Shown here piece by piece: positions 1 through 11,697 of a stretch of 64,000 nt of DNA (its first letter is position 1; each line of letters starts with the position of its first letter). The position numbers were made by a program, and so were the translations under genes. Source of the stretch: Chamaecrista fasciculata (Eukaryota > Streptophyta > Magnoliopsida > Fabales > Fabaceae); the NCBI GenBank assembly GCA_003254925.1, contig QANZ01029126.1, forward strand, positions 25,560 to 89,559, read 5' to 3'. The notes under the pieces were generated by a model. The model was not told where the DNA came from. It saw nothing but the letters and a program-made list of their open reading frames with translations, and ran no database searches.

Positions 1-530
1 GTGAAAAAATAAATGCTTGAATAACTGAAATATCATTTTCCCCTAAATTTCATGACAAAACTTGGGCACACACCAAATCAATCACGACCCTCCGTGATTG
101 GCACGAATCATAAGGAGGACCCATGGCCAATAAGCCTAGCATCATCATATGCATAACCATTAATGACTGATAATTCATTTCACGTCCATTACTTTTATAG
201 AAATTCTAACAAAGCCTCCCTGTAAATAGAGAGGGGTCGATAATATACACAACAACAAGCTCAACAGTAGAATTCAAATAGAGAACTCTGCCCTAATCAA
301 AAATCAAAATAGACACAAAGAAACCTCTACTCTCATGACAATCCAACTCAGAAATTAATATAACACTTCCATGACTGTAAATCAATACTAGAGAATTCAG
401 TCAAAAGAGAAACAAGGGACTTGAACACCTCCACACTAAAGAAGTCTTAATCGTCATGCCAGTCAGCAGTCAAATTTGGAAATACAGAATTTATAAATGA
501 ATTAAATAATCTAACACTTCAAATACACCA

Positions 531-720
531 ATTGTCCATTACCAGAGACCCTTATAACCCCAAAATAAATCACAAATACACAAATCACCGATTGTCCCCT
601 ACCAAGGACCCTTACAACCCCAAAATAAAGACAAGCACACATACACCAATTGTCCACTACCAAGGACCCTTATAACCCCAAAATATTGTCCACAACCAGG
701 GATCCTTATAACCCCAAAAT
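531..720. repeat. Tandem repeat inside LTR-like repeat
   Basis: Four imperfect units begin with ATTGTCC at 531, 591, 649 and 684. Each holds the core GACCCTTATAACCCCAAAAT with small changes. The first two units are about 60 bp and the last two are shortened to about 36 bp. Confidence 0.8.
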
Positions 721-1885
721 ACAAACACAATCAATTCACATCACATAGTAATCACCACATGTATAACATCAATAATGCCCTTTCAAGATATAAGAATATA
801 AGCCCAGTTACTTTCCAATCCATCTCAAAGGTAGAATAATTTATTCCCACAATTGACCGTACACCAACCAAACTATTTATCAAATCATTGACAAATAATC
901 ATACTCAAATCACTAGTTTTTCACTTCTCAATATATTACTCAAATACATGAGAGTTTTCAAGTCCAGGCTTTCATTTCAACATTCTTTGAAATAACCCAA
1001 TCAAACTTAATTACCATTATAATTCAAGCTCCATCATAGCAACAAACATTTATCATTCAAATCATATCCACCGTCATCTAATTCACAATTAATGTACATT
1101 AGATCAATTGAGAAAATGGGAACATACAGACAAAACTTTATACTTGAAACAATTCAGCCCAAGCTAAATTAACATCCTCGTCGTTAATTTTAACCATATG
1201 TGCCTTGAAACATGTCACAATATGCATTAGAGATAAGAAAAGAAAACTAAAGTGGGAAAAAAAGACAAAAATAAAATAAAACTATAGGGGAAGACCCGCC
1301 GGCTGCTTGCCGGTACAGTGCATTCCGGCGAGTAACCGGCGCCGAAAACTGGAGTGTGTCCGCCAGTTGCTCGCTGGCTTGCTAACCTGCGGCGGGTAAC
1401 CGGCGACCTGTGGAACAAGACAGCAGAGCCTATTTCGAAAATTTCAACTTCATCCCTCCCTCAGTTAGGTCCTAGTCGAAGCACACATACACAGACAGCA
1501 TCAACATAACCTCATCTTTTCTTTTTCAGAATGTACACACTAGCAAGAGAAAGCTTCATACATATCATAACTAGATGCAAAACCTAACTTCAATCTTTTC
1601 ACAAAACTACGAATTATACAGCAAGCCTTTCATACAAAATGAAATTGCCACATCAATGATTAAATCACCCAGGTAACAACAGATTTACTCATTTTGACAT
1701 GCAAGAGAGAATCCCAGAAAAATACCAAGAAGAACCACAAACGCCTAAACCCCAAATCAGGACATTCAATTGAGAAGTGAGAATGGTATAGGTATTACCA
1801 TGGGGATAATCAGATGTCCTACCTTGAGTTTGAGTTGGTTTGATGACCCAAACCTTCCTTTCGTTCTTCCTCTCTTCCCCTTCTA

Positions 1886-1887
1886 CT

Positions 1888-1927
<40 letters not shown>
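1886..1927. repeat. CTTT microsatellite
   Basis: An uninterrupted run of about ten CTTT units, flanked by further C/T-rich sequence. It explains the Lys/Glu-rich and Phe/Leu-rich open frames on both strands here, which are not genes. Confidence 0.9.
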
Positions 1928-3454
1928 TTTCTTTCTCTCTGTACGTTCTGCGAACTCCCTCTCCCTCTTTATTCTTCTTTTTATAACACTTGCTAAAATT
2001 ACAATTCTCCCCCCACCCCCCACCCCCAAACTTGCTAATTTCCCATTTAAACTCCTTCATCCCTAATTTCTATTACAATCTAATCCCTCCAAGGTTTAAA
2101 TCACTTCCATGTCTTTTCCCCATGCATTTACTTACATTTCCCTAAAGTTATGACAACATATAGGTTTTGCAGTCTAGTCCTTCCTCCTTCTACTAACTAA
2201 TTATTTATCTATTTCCACTTTGACCTTCTTACTTATCATAATTTGCCTTCTAATAACATTTTTCTAGTAAATATAGGCATTTTACAATACTATAGTTCAC
2301 ACGTCATATTTTAATTAAAACGAACCCACGGATGTTACAACTACACCAATTATAAGACACCAATCTAATTCTAGATGAGCTTGGGTTAATATTTGGGATC
2401 TTTAACAAATGATTTTCCAATTACCAAGTTTTTCAAGAAAGTTCATTACTAAACAAGATTGAAAATGCACATTTTGCAACACCAACCATAGTATAGAACT
2501 TCAACTCTTACATTTCAAATACAAGATTATATCTACCAAAAAAACAACATACAAGATTACAGTTTCAAGATCCTCCATAATTTCATAGAAACCCACTTAG
2601 TTAAAGAAAACCATCAAAATCACTCCTACGGACCAAATTGCAACTTTAAAGTTTATACACGATAACCAAATTTCAAAATGCTCTGTTCCAAATTCAAATT
2701 GACGGAATAGAAATCATTATTATCTTCCATTAAGCTCACCCAAACTAACAATTTTAAGAAAACTCAGATTTTATCAAAACACCCAATTAAAGTTTACCCA
2801 AAACCCTATAGGGTGACGGGTCCCCAAAATTCGTGTATAAGGAGTCAAGCATTAAACCAAGCATTAGGAACGTTTAGAGCATCATAAATTAACAAGGAAA
2901 CACCAAAAAATCGAAGGCAATTCCAGCAACATTCATAAGTTTCGAAGATGGAAGCAAAAATGGAAGAAGGGAGGAGAAGATGCACCAAATGAAAAAAGGG
3001 AGGAGAAAGATGGTGGTGGTGGCTCGTCGGCAGCTTCTGGACGTCACCGGATATTGACAGAGGAGTGGCGGTGGTGGCAGAGGCTGGGCAGCGGTGGTGG
3101 TGACTTGGTTGGGAGGAACGACCACGGAGGAGAGAAAATGGAAAAATGGAATGGACATGGGTTGATGGAGCTAATATAACGATCCTTGGAGCCATTTTGT
3201 AATTTTAACAAAATTTATGGGATACAAGACAATTTAGTTATTTAGATGCAGGGAAAAAGAGGCTAAAACCACCGGATTTCCCAGAAACGTTTAAATCTTT
3301 TCAAAATAGTCCTAAAAACTCAAAATTTCTAGAAATAAAATTTCTTGACAAAACTTATATCATTGGCTTCGTAACAAGGAGTAGATTTATATATATATAT
3401 GATATATATAATCAGATAGCTCCATTCCAAGGTAGCAAAGAAATTAAAGCAGCA

Positions 3455-3509
3455 ATGTTAAAGATGGATTTGAACAAGGTTGTGGTGACCCTTTTGTTCT
3501 TATTCTGTG
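3455..3509 (+). CDS. Orphan first exon with signal peptide (tentative)
   Basis: An ATG at 3455 opens 18 codons of a signal-peptide-like segment (a second ATG at 3464 starts MDLNKVVVTLLFLFC) that runs into a consensus splice donor GTATGT at 3510, leaving phase 1. An AT-rich tract at 3388-3412 upstream could hold a TATA element. No convincing second exon was found before 4400. It may be the relic of a secreted-protein gene whose remaining exons are lost, or chance. Confidence is low. Confidence 0.22.
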
Positions 3510-6090
3510 GTATGTATCTTGAAGCTTCCAATTCTCTTATAAATTAAATTTTTTTCTTTATATTATCACCAAGCATCTTATTATTACTATCACACACACA
3601 GAAAGTGACACTCTTTAATAGAGTTATTCAATATGATCAATTCCATGAATGATCCAATTTGAATAAGATAAGGATCTTTTCTATGCTATGGTATGTCTTT
3701 TGCGTTTTAGTTGTCACGGTAGAATCACAATTATTCTATAAGACAAGAAAGAATCAGTAGAAACTTTCCCACAATTAAATAGCTGCTTCTTTTTCTAAAA
3801 AGCTAGAATCTTACTGTCATTTTTAGAAAACTGCTAATCAGTTCTGGCGTTTCATAACCACTATACACACACTAAAGCACTGTAATACCCATTCAAAATT
3901 AGCATTACCAAGCTATAACAATCTAAGAAGGGCAAGACACTCAAAAGGAAATTACCACAACAACAAATCTATCTCGGCACTTTAGAACATGTATTCTCCT
4001 TTCCTTCTCAGCTTTTTCAAAAAACATTCAAATTTGAATAGCTTAGAATCGGGCAGCTTCAAAATGCAATTCTAATTTCTAAACCCTTCATGAATACAGT
4101 GCAACACACATCAAAATACAATGTGAACTCTACCATTAATCCAATCAAGACATAAACAAGAAACATCAAAACAGTCGGCCAAAACAAAAACAAAAACCGT
4201 AGAGTGTATCATCAAAGGAAGCGAAGGACATGAAAATTTGGGACTGAATATATCAAAAGTAAAGGAAATCGAGGAAGAAAATAGAAACCACCTACCAAAC
4301 CGAAGGTTGAAGGAGGCGTCTCTCTCTGAAATTGCAAATGAACTTCGGCACAAAATTGATTAGGCCTTCATCTTTCCTCTCCCTCTGTATTTCGATCAAT
4401 CCAGTCCGTCCAACAAATCCGTGGTCCTCGTAGCGCCACGTTTCTTCTCTAACTTCTGACACCTTTTTCTTTTTATTTTAGGGAAAAACACTAATTTCGC
4501 CTCCAATGTTTACACCAACTTTCAATTTCGTCCTCATTCATTTTTGGTAATCAATTTCGTCTAATATTTTGCATTGTGGTAAATTTTATTCTTTCACTAA
4601 TTTCTTTCAATAAATTAACGACATAATGCATTGTATTTTTCAATTTGAGTTAAAATTTGAATTTATTTTTCTATTAATTTTACATTACATAACATTAGCC
4701 ACATAGATTTTTTCTATCAATTTTAATATATTCTCAAATTTTACAGAATCTGACAATTTTGTTTTCTATCTTTTTTGTGGTAAATTTTGTCCTCGATGTT
4801 TTACATTTTGACTAATTTTATGGTTTGATTAACTTCTTTTAATAAATTAACGACAAATTGCTTCCTATTTTTCAATCTGAGTTAAGATTTTAGTTTTTTT
4901 CCTATTAATTTTACATTACATATCTAGTTACGTTGATTTTATCGTTAATATTTAGTTAAGTAAAAAGAAAAGATAAAATTAATCAAAATATGAAATATTT
5001 GGGACAAAATCAACTAAAAAAAGTTGTTAACAAAATTAATAATTAATGTAAAATTTAAGACATGCATGTTCAAAATTAGCCATTAGCCATTGAATTAAGA
5101 CATGCATGTTCTAATGTTCTTCCCCTAACAATTGAGTGTGTACTTGTATCTCATTTTCAGACCCCTGTAGAGTGGAACATGAAAGTTAAAAAGATACATC
5201 AAATTAAATAGCTTTCTTTGTTAACACAAAACTAGTTGCCATATTTCAATATTGCGAGTGATGGTATATAATACCGAATATATTAAAATCAATGTGCCTT
5301 CACCAAAAATGAAAATATTTCATTCTTTAAAAGAAATTTAACCAAAAATCTATTAAGCATAAATATTTTATTTTGAGGACGTGTTGTACAAGTTTCGGAC
5401 ACGAACACGATATTCATAAGTTTCAGAATATAAGAATAAAAATATATAAAATTTTCGTTAAATTTATAGATATTTAATTATTTATATATATAAATATATA
5501 TCGTGTCGTGTCATGTAATTTTAAGAATTTGATATAACAGTGTGTCTGTATCTGTGTCAATGTTCATGTAGCCAAAAATATATCTTTAATTTGTGATTAA
5601 GAATAAAAATTTTTCTTTATCTCTTTATCAACTCATTTATTATAATAAATATAAGAGAAAAAATAGTCAGTCTCATTTGGCCTAAAAAAATCTATCTCAA
5701 TTGTTTATATTAGAAATAATGATAGAAATCACAAGAAAACAAAAAATTGTTTAAAACTCAAACAAAATTTAATCTAGAGTGTTTAACTTTAAGGACGACC
5801 AAAATGAGGTTTTAACTTTTAACTAATTAATTATATTGTCAATTTCTATAGGACGCGTTAAAGGAACTAAAATATTGATTTGGTTCCATCAAAAAAATAT
5901 TGATTTGGTCAAGTAAGGAAGAAGATGGAGAAGAATAATGGATTATCAAAGAAAATCTTTGACCAAAAACTTTCCATTGAATATGTCATATTGATCACAA
6001 TTTTGACCCGAGGAAAAAAAAAAACAGGTACAATGACATCATAAATGCAAATAAAAACTTGGGAAAATCTAAAGCATGAAATTTAACTTC
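3510..6090. other. AT-rich intergenic region with repeat remnants
   Basis: No gene is supported here. On the minus strand, 4290-4440 resembles a 5' UTR exon (C/T-rich, with a possible GTAGGT donor at about 4295), but no coding exon follows. From 4481 to about 5060 there is foldback-type sequence of the kind seen in MULE-like elements (repeated phrases such as TTTCGTCCT and ACATTTTGA). A dispersed repeat lies at 5383-5575. Confidence 0.4.
5383..5575 (+). repeat. Dispersed repeat, copy a
   Basis: This shares with 20063-20335 the blocks ATTCATAAGTTTCAGAATAT, TTTAATTATTTATATATA and a closing GTGTGTC-GTATC-GTGT motif, in the same order and orientation. The ends are unclear and no target-site duplication was found. 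It is probably a small non-autonomous element. Confidence 0.55.
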
Positions 6091-6097
6091 CCTCCCT

Positions 6098-6105
6098 TAT
6101 AAATT
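6098..6105 (+). promoter_or_regulatory. Probable TATA box of the RLP gene
   Basis: TATAAATT lies about 88 bp before the start codon of the receptor-like protein gene, which would give a 5' UTR of about 55 nt. The start codon context, CAACCACCATGG, is close to the plant consensus. Confidence 0.5.
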
Positions 6106-6185
6106 ATATAATACATAACCCTTGAAAAAAGCTTAACCTTTTGAGTCTTCATCAGTCATCACCTTTTTATAACTAATCAACCACC

Positions 6186-8318
6186 ATGGTTAGCTTCAGT
6201 TCACACATTTCTTTAGTTTTTCTGATGCTGCTGCTGCTATGTTCACTATCATTCAACAGAAGCATATGTTGCAATGAAGATGACAGAAGATTACTACTAA
6301 TTTTCAAGCAAGACATTGAGGATCCTTCCAACAAGCTCTCTAATTGGTCCACACAACATGATTGTTGTTCTTGGGCTGGAGTTATCTGTGATAACACTAC
6401 AAGCAGAGTCACTGAACTTGATCTTCAAAACCTTTCTTCACAACCTTTGAGAGGTGAAATCAACTTATCATCTTTAGTTAATATTCGGTTTTTGTATCGC
6501 TTGGACTTGAGCTACAATGAATTTGAAGCTATAAGAATGCCATCATCTTCTGTCAATGATTCTGGTCTTAAATTCCTTGACTTATCATTCAACTATGATC
6601 TTCACATGGACAACCTTCACTGGATTTCTAAGCTTTCTTCCTTGCAAAGTCTCGCCCTTAGCGGAATTAATCTTCGTAAGGAAACAAACTGGCTTCAGTT
6701 ATTTGCGTCATTTTCTTCCTTGCATAAGCTAGACTTGAAAGATTGCCAATTGACATACACTCATCTAAATGATGACAATGTCAGTTTCAGCTCCCTCACA
6801 TACCTTGATCTTGCTGAAAACAATCTTAACTATGGATTTCCTAACTGGCTGTTTAATCTTAGTGATGAATTCTACTATCTTAACCTCAGCCACTGTGGTT
6901 TGATTGGTCAAATCCCGGATTTTTCCGGCTATCGGAATCTGGAATGGTTGATTCTGTCAAACAACAAACTCACAGGATCAATACCAGATTGGTTAGGCCA
7001 AATTGACCTGGGGTATATTGATCTTTCTAATAACTTGCTTCATGGTTCAATCCCTTCAAGTCTTGGAAACTTATCATCCTCTGCAAGTTTAGACATTAGT
7101 TTCAATAACTTGAGTGGTGAATTCCCAAAAGGGTTTGAGCAAATCTTCAATTTTCTAGGTTTGTCTCACAATTCAATCACTGGAGACTTATCAAGCGTGT
7201 CGCTAACCTCTGAATATATTTTTATGGCATCAAACAAATTCAATGGAGGGCTTCCTCAAATATCAGCAAAAGTTAGATACTTAGATTTATCTCAAAACTT
7301 TTTCTCTGGACCTCTATCTCCTCTGTTGTGTCACTATGAGCATGAGAAAAAGGATTTGAAGTATTTGGATGTATCACGTAATGTTTTATTTGGAGAACTT
7401 CCTAATTGTTGGGATAATTTCACAAATCTTTCTTACATTTACTTGGGTTACAATAACCTAAGTGGTGAAGTTCCAGATACAATGGGCTCATTGCTTAGCC
7501 TTATGTCTCTTGGTCTACACAACAATGGCTTTGTGGGGCATATACCAAGCTCATTCCAAGATCTAAAATCTCTGGTGCTCATCAATCTAGAAGGAAACAA
7601 CTTTTCTGGAAGCATACCAGATTGGATACCACAAAGTGTATCAATTGTCAAATTGAGATCTAATCAATTCAATGGCAATATCCCACTTCAACTATGCAGT
7701 CTCTCTAACTTGACTATATTGGATCTTGCTGATAATGGATTTTCAGGGTTGATCCCTCATTGTCTATCCAACTTAACTTCCTTGGCCTCAAGCCTCCAGA
7801 ACAATGGATTGATTAGCAATATTGAGCATGAGGAAGTGAGTAAAACAATTGGGTATGCTTTCAAGATTACATTGTATACAAAAGGTAGAAAGTTTGAGTA
7901 CTACAAAAATCTGAAGCTTGTGAGAAGTATTGACTTTTCAGCAAACAAACTTAGTGGAGAAATACCTTCACAATTGTTCAACCTGGTTGAATTGCATTCC
8001 TTGAATCTTTCCTTTAACTATTTGACAGGGAAGATACCAGAGCAGATTGGAATGATGAAAGAGATGGAATCTCTTGATTTCTCCCATAATAAACTTGATG
8101 GAGAAATCCCTCAAAGCATATCTGGCTTGACATTTCTGAGTGACTTGAACCTTTCATTCAACAATTTTAATGGACAAATCCCACAAGGGACACAGATTCA
8201 AAGTTTTGATGCATGGAGCTTTATTGGTAATCCAGGACTTTGTGGAGCTCCACTTGCAAAAAACTGTACAGAACAAGAAGAGCCAAACATGACAAAGGAG
8301 GGTCAAGAAAATGAAGCA

Positions 8319-8352
<34 letters not shown>

Positions 8353-8519
8353 GTTTTTTGAGGTCATTGTATCTTGGGATGGGAATTGGATTTGCAGTGA
8401 GTTTCTGGGTAATTTCTGGCTCTATCTTTCTCAATAGAGCATGCAGGCGTGCTTTTTCTCGGTTCTCTGATAGCTTGGTGGACCAAATAAATATATGTTG
8501 CTATGGTCCTAAAGTTTAG
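6186..8519 (+). CDS. LRR receptor-like protein, EIX2-type
   Basis: This single-exon gene encodes a 777-residue extracellular leucine-rich-repeat receptor without a kinase domain. Residues 1-28 are a hydrophobic signal peptide. The N-terminal cap has the paired-cysteine motif CCSWAGVIC. About twenty plant-type LRRs follow (LxxLxLSxNxLxGxIP), broken by a non-LRR island near residues 545-575 and ending with the C-terminal cap around FIGNPGLCGAPL. An acidic stretch with eleven Asp (712-722) precedes a single transmembrane helix (about 728-750) and a short basic cytoplasmic tail of about 26 residues. This is the canonical RLP layout of immune receptors such as tomato EIX2, which signal through partner kinases such as SOBIR1. 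It is somewhat shorter than the usual 900-1000 residues because it has fewer LRRs. The ligand cannot be inferred. The reading frame is intact and the start has a strong context. Confidence 0.93.
8319..8351 (+). repeat. GAT microsatellite coding for poly-Asp
   Basis: Eleven perfect GAT codons encode Asp 712-722 in the acidic juxtamembrane domain of the RLP. The perfect codon identity suggests recent slippage and likely length variation between alleles. Confidence 0.95.
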
Positions 8520-9164
8520 AAGAATCCATTGTGTACGATGAACAATGTTTCATAAAGAGATAGATCATATTTGCTTAGTTTAGTAATCAGATCAGATGAT
8601 TGTATTTTAGGAGTGTCCCTAAATCTTTTTTCATATCAATTGTATTTCAGAATTTTCACATTCTATTCAATGTTAGACCAAGGTTCAACGGTGTTAAAAT
8701 TGTTAACAGTAAATGCTCACCTCAACATTTTTTAAGGTATAATAGGCACTAAATATGAAAGTTTTCAGGTATAACTGATACAAAATGTAAAAGTTTTAGA
8801 ATACAATTGACACCAAACAAAGAAAAAGAATAAAAAAAGTCACTTGTCACGTCTGAATTTGTTGGTAAGAATCTTGACTGCGTTGGGCGTTGGGCCTTGG
8901 TCCTTGGTCCAACAGTGAGTCAAATATTAGTTTTTAGAGTACCATTGACAGAAAAAAAAATTAGGAGTACATTTAAAACTACCCTTTCAAAGACCAATTT
9001 GTATATTTCAATCACTTAGAGACTAAATTGTCAACTCGGTAATCTTTCAGGGATCAATTGTTGGTTTACTCTTAAAAGAAACTGACTAAAGGTAACTCGA
9101 TCATGGACAACTTTCATCTGATTTTTTCTTCCAGCCAAGCTCAACATATGGCTACAGTCATGTT
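8520..9164. other. Intergenic, foldback remnants
   Basis: The RLP 3' region is followed from about 8690 by phrases (GGTATAATAGGCAC, GGTATAACTGATAC) typical of MULE-like foldback elements seen elsewhere in the window. No gene is seen. Confidence 0.4.
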
Positions 9165-9400
9165 TAGAGATATGACATATAGCTACCAGTGAAACCCTAA
9201 CCTGTCAGTGCCACTTTTCTTCTAGACAGTAGTGTGAATATGTGATTGAATCAAAACTTAGGAAGAACCAAAAACACGTTAACTGCATTAAGATAGAGCA
9301 TTCCTCTAATGCACTTGATTAACAAAAAATTTATTCGCTCAACGAAAATCCAAAGCCAGGGAAACATTATGTTTTTTACTAACAACAAAATTGAAGTAAT
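9165..9400. repeat. Duplicated segment downstream of PMD gene, copy 1
   Basis: This segment is repeated with roughly 85-90% identity by eye at 9643-9900. Shared blocks include TGTTAACTGCATTAAG-like text, CATTCCTCTAA and CAACAAAATTGAAGTAATCC. The two copies are in direct orientation about 480 bp apart, separated by a foldback-type repeat remnant (9401-9642). Confidence 0.85.
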
Positions 9401-9642
9401 CCTAATATCAACTCAATCCCTGAAAAATTAAAATGCATAATTTAGTTCTAAAAAGATTAAAATGATATACCCTTTAGTCATTCAAAAATTAAAACAGTAT
9501 ACTATTTAGCCTATAAAAAGAATAAACAAGTATGTTATTTTGATCTATCGGGGACTAAATAATGTATTTCAATCTTTCAGAAACCAAGATGTCAACTCGG
9601 TGATTCATTGAGGACTGAATTGTTAGTTTACTCTATTAAGAT
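9401..9642. repeat. Foldback element remnant between duplicates
   Basis: It opens with phrases such as CAACTCAATCCCTGAAAAAT and closes with their near-inverse (TGAGGACTGAATTGTTAGTTTACTC). It belongs to the same family as 25324-25566. The ends are degraded. Confidence 0.5.
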
Positions 9643-9900
9643 ATGGCATATAAGTATATAACTACCAGTGAAATCCTAAACTGTCAACATCAGTGCCACT
9701 TTAATTCTAGATAGTAAGTGTGAATGTGAGATTGAATGGAAACTTAGGAAGAACCAAAAAACATGTTAACTGCATTAAGCCAGGGCATTCCTCTAACACA
9801 CTTGATTGATATGAATAAAAAATTTATTGGCTCAACGAAAATCCAAAGTTAGGAAAACATTATGTTTTTGACTAACAACAAAATTGAAGTAATCCTAACC
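9643..9900. repeat. Duplicated segment downstream of PMD gene, copy 2
   Basis: This is the second direct copy of the 9165-9400 segment. It ends about 60 bp beyond the stop codon of the minus-strand PMD-like gene, so it may include that gene's 3' UTR or polyadenylation region. Confidence 0.85.
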
Positions 9901-9958
9901 TCTCAAACTCTACAATTTTGATTCATTTGTTGTTCTGTTTACAGAAAAGAAAAATCAC

Positions 9959-10846
9959 CTACTTTTTCCAAAGCATGCGCGCTACAACAGCAGCAACAGC
10001 AAAAACTCCAGTTGATCCTGCTACTACAACTGGCCACTGCAAATTCAACCCATCCATCATTTTCATTTCTTCAACTTCACCATTTACTCCATTTAAATCG
10101 ACTGTTTCATTCAGTGTTTTGATAACCTTCTTTGCATCCTTTATATCCTCCTGCAATAGAAAAATATCTGATTCTAGGGTTCTTTCTTTCTCCTTTGACA
10201 TTTTAATTGCCTCTTCCAAACTTAGTTTTTCCTCAATCCACGACTCCAATTTAGATCCCCCAACATCAGCAATACTATCCAATTCCTCAATCTTGTTCTT
10301 GAATCCACGAAGCTCCCTCTCTTTTTCCTTGATTTTCTCCCTCAATTCATCATCCACCCTAATATTCTTGCTTTTTCCCTCAATTTCTTTCATCTCCAGA
10401 ACCCCTATTCTCCTCTCTAGATCCCTCGCCTTCATCTCATTCTCTGTATTCTCTTGTTTCAGCCCTTCCACCTCTCTCTCTAGAACCATAACCCTAGATT
10501 CCTTCTCTTCCAAAGCCCTCTTGATTTCCGCAATCTCTCTTCTAGCTTCCTCAGAATCACTCGTCCTATTCGTCGAGACATTCTTAAGCCTCGCGATCTC
10601 AGTTTCGTAATCAGGCATTCTCGCGACAAGAGATTCCGCCAACTTGTGCGCATCTCGAGTTGTCGTGAGTTTTCTCTTCATAACTGCTAGCCTCTTTCGA
10701 TTCGTCGCTCCGTCTTCTAACAAGCCTTCAATCTCCACAGTCGCTTTCTTGATTTCCTCCTTCCTCCCTTCGATTTCACTCGCCAATGCGTCTCTCTCGC
10801 GCTCCAATGCGTCGATCTTTTTGGTAGCAACATCATCTTCCGCCAT
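9959..10846 (-). CDS. PMD1/PMD2: PMD1/PMD2-like peroxisome-mitochondrion division factor
   Basis: This intact single-exon gene encodes 295 residues. Almost the whole protein, from KKIDALERERDALASEI onward, is a charged heptad coiled coil rich in Glu, Lys and Arg. The last 30 residues form one hydrophobic helix (WPVVVAGSTGVFAVAAVVA) followed by two lysines, which is a C-terminal tail anchor. That architecture and the N-terminal KKID-LERERDAL signature match Arabidopsis PMD1 and PMD2, tail-anchored proteins of peroxisomes and mitochondria that promote organelle proliferation independently of DRP3 and FIS1. Family members are slightly longer (about 320). The start codon lies 9 nt after a possible 5' UTR splice acceptor (TTTCTTGTAG on the minus strand), so a leader intron is plausible. 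The family call is firm; which paralogue it is remains unresolved. Confidence 0.87.
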   Translation of the reverse strand: MAEDDVATKKIDALERERDALASEIEGRKEEIKKATVEIEGLLEDGATNRKRLAVMKRKLTTTRDAHKLAESLVARMPDYETEIARLKNVSTNRTSDSEEARREIAEIKRALEEKESRVMVLEREVEGLKQENTENEMKARDLERRIGVLEMKEIEGKSKNIRVDDELREKIKEKERELRGFKNKIEELDSIADVGGSKLESWIEEKLSLEEAIKMSKEKERTLESDIFLLQEDIKDAKKVIKTLNETVDLNGVNGEVEEMKMMDGLNLQWPVVVAGSTGVFAVAAVVARMLWKK

Positions 10847-10849
10847 TGT

Positions 10850-11697
10850 TATTTACTCCTACAAGAAAGGGAACGAAACGATAATCGAAAGTGATAAACC
10901 AGACTAGTAAGACGATAAAGATTGAGAAAGAATAATCACATTGTTCGGTTACAAAAGAATCAAAGATCAAGAAATTCCAACTTACGATTAACGATAACAG
11001 GATTAATAGAAAATTTCAGTTTCAATTAAGCTTCCCAGATTTTTTATCAAAAGAAAAACTAGAATGTAAGAGAAATGGAATTATGATAGAGAAGGAAATT
11101 ACAGTGAGTATAGTGCAGAATTCGAAGTTGGAGAGAATGAGTCAGTGATAGGTATTAGGACGTGAAGTTGCCAAGAAAATAAGGACACTTACCAAATTAG
11201 TAAATTTCTACCATAATTCCCTAGGTACATTAGAATTATGAAGTAAAGAAAAATGGCCTATGTATATAAAGCCCTTTGCATTGTAATTCACTTTACATAG
11301 TTCAAATTACCATACCAAACACATGAAAGTCTTGGAATCCGTGTCCTTTTACAATGTAATCCCCATTTCATGGGTACTAAACGGAGCTCGCTTTCAGTTT
11401 TACTATTGAATGTATAATTAGGGTTAGTCTAAGATGTAAAGTTTGATTCTTCACATGGGATGCAAATGCTGATATGGCATAATTATAGCCATTGATGTAA
11501 TTTAATGTTCAAAAATAATAAATTTTTTAACTAATCACAACTGTGTATGGAGTCACACTAGTCACCACTACTTACATACAATTAACTCTTTTACGTGTCA
11601 TTATTTTATTGGCTCATGATCCATTAGATCGTCAAGAATCAAACTTTGCATTATAGACTTACCCGTATATGAGTTTGTTTTTTAAGAAAATGACTTA
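10850..11697. other. Upstream region of the PMD-like gene
   Basis: This is the expected 5' UTR and promoter for the minus-strand gene. An AT-rich TTTATATACA (minus) near 11261-11270 could be a TATA element, but this is not decisive. Nothing else is supported here. The three bases 11695-11697 are the TTA target duplication of the next element. Confidence 0.35.

Larger units (their letters stand above)
88..3395 (-). repeat. LTR-like dispersed repeat, copy 1
   Basis: Read on the minus strand, this stretch is similar over most of its length to 39490-43126 on the plus strand. Shared landmarks include the block around a Thr/Pro/Ser-rich coding-like patch (2845-3195), the text near 2630-2660 that matches 40190-40230, and the end near 88-130 that matches 43060-43125. 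A terminal block ending in a GGGTCGT-like motif and this general layout are familiar from long Ty3-gypsy LTRs, but no PBS, polypurine tract or gag-pol is visible, so the class is inferred. The open frames inside (2845-3195 and others) look like LTR sequence with chance openness. Copy 1 is about 1 kb longer than copy 2 because of internal tandem repeats and a CTTT microsatellite. Confidence 0.6.

Noticed and set aside
1689-2066. Lys/Glu-rich (minus) and Phe/Leu-rich (plus) frames
   Set aside because: Both are translations of a CTTT microsatellite.
4111-4353. An 80-codon minus-strand frame starting MCRSSFAISERDASFNLRFG
   Set aside because: It spans what looks like a 5' UTR exon and following intron; there is no domain and a donor-like GTAGGT lies inside.
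9918-10610. A 230-codon Ser/Phe-rich plus-strand frame
   Set aside because: It is the antisense shadow of the PMD-like coiled-coil gene.
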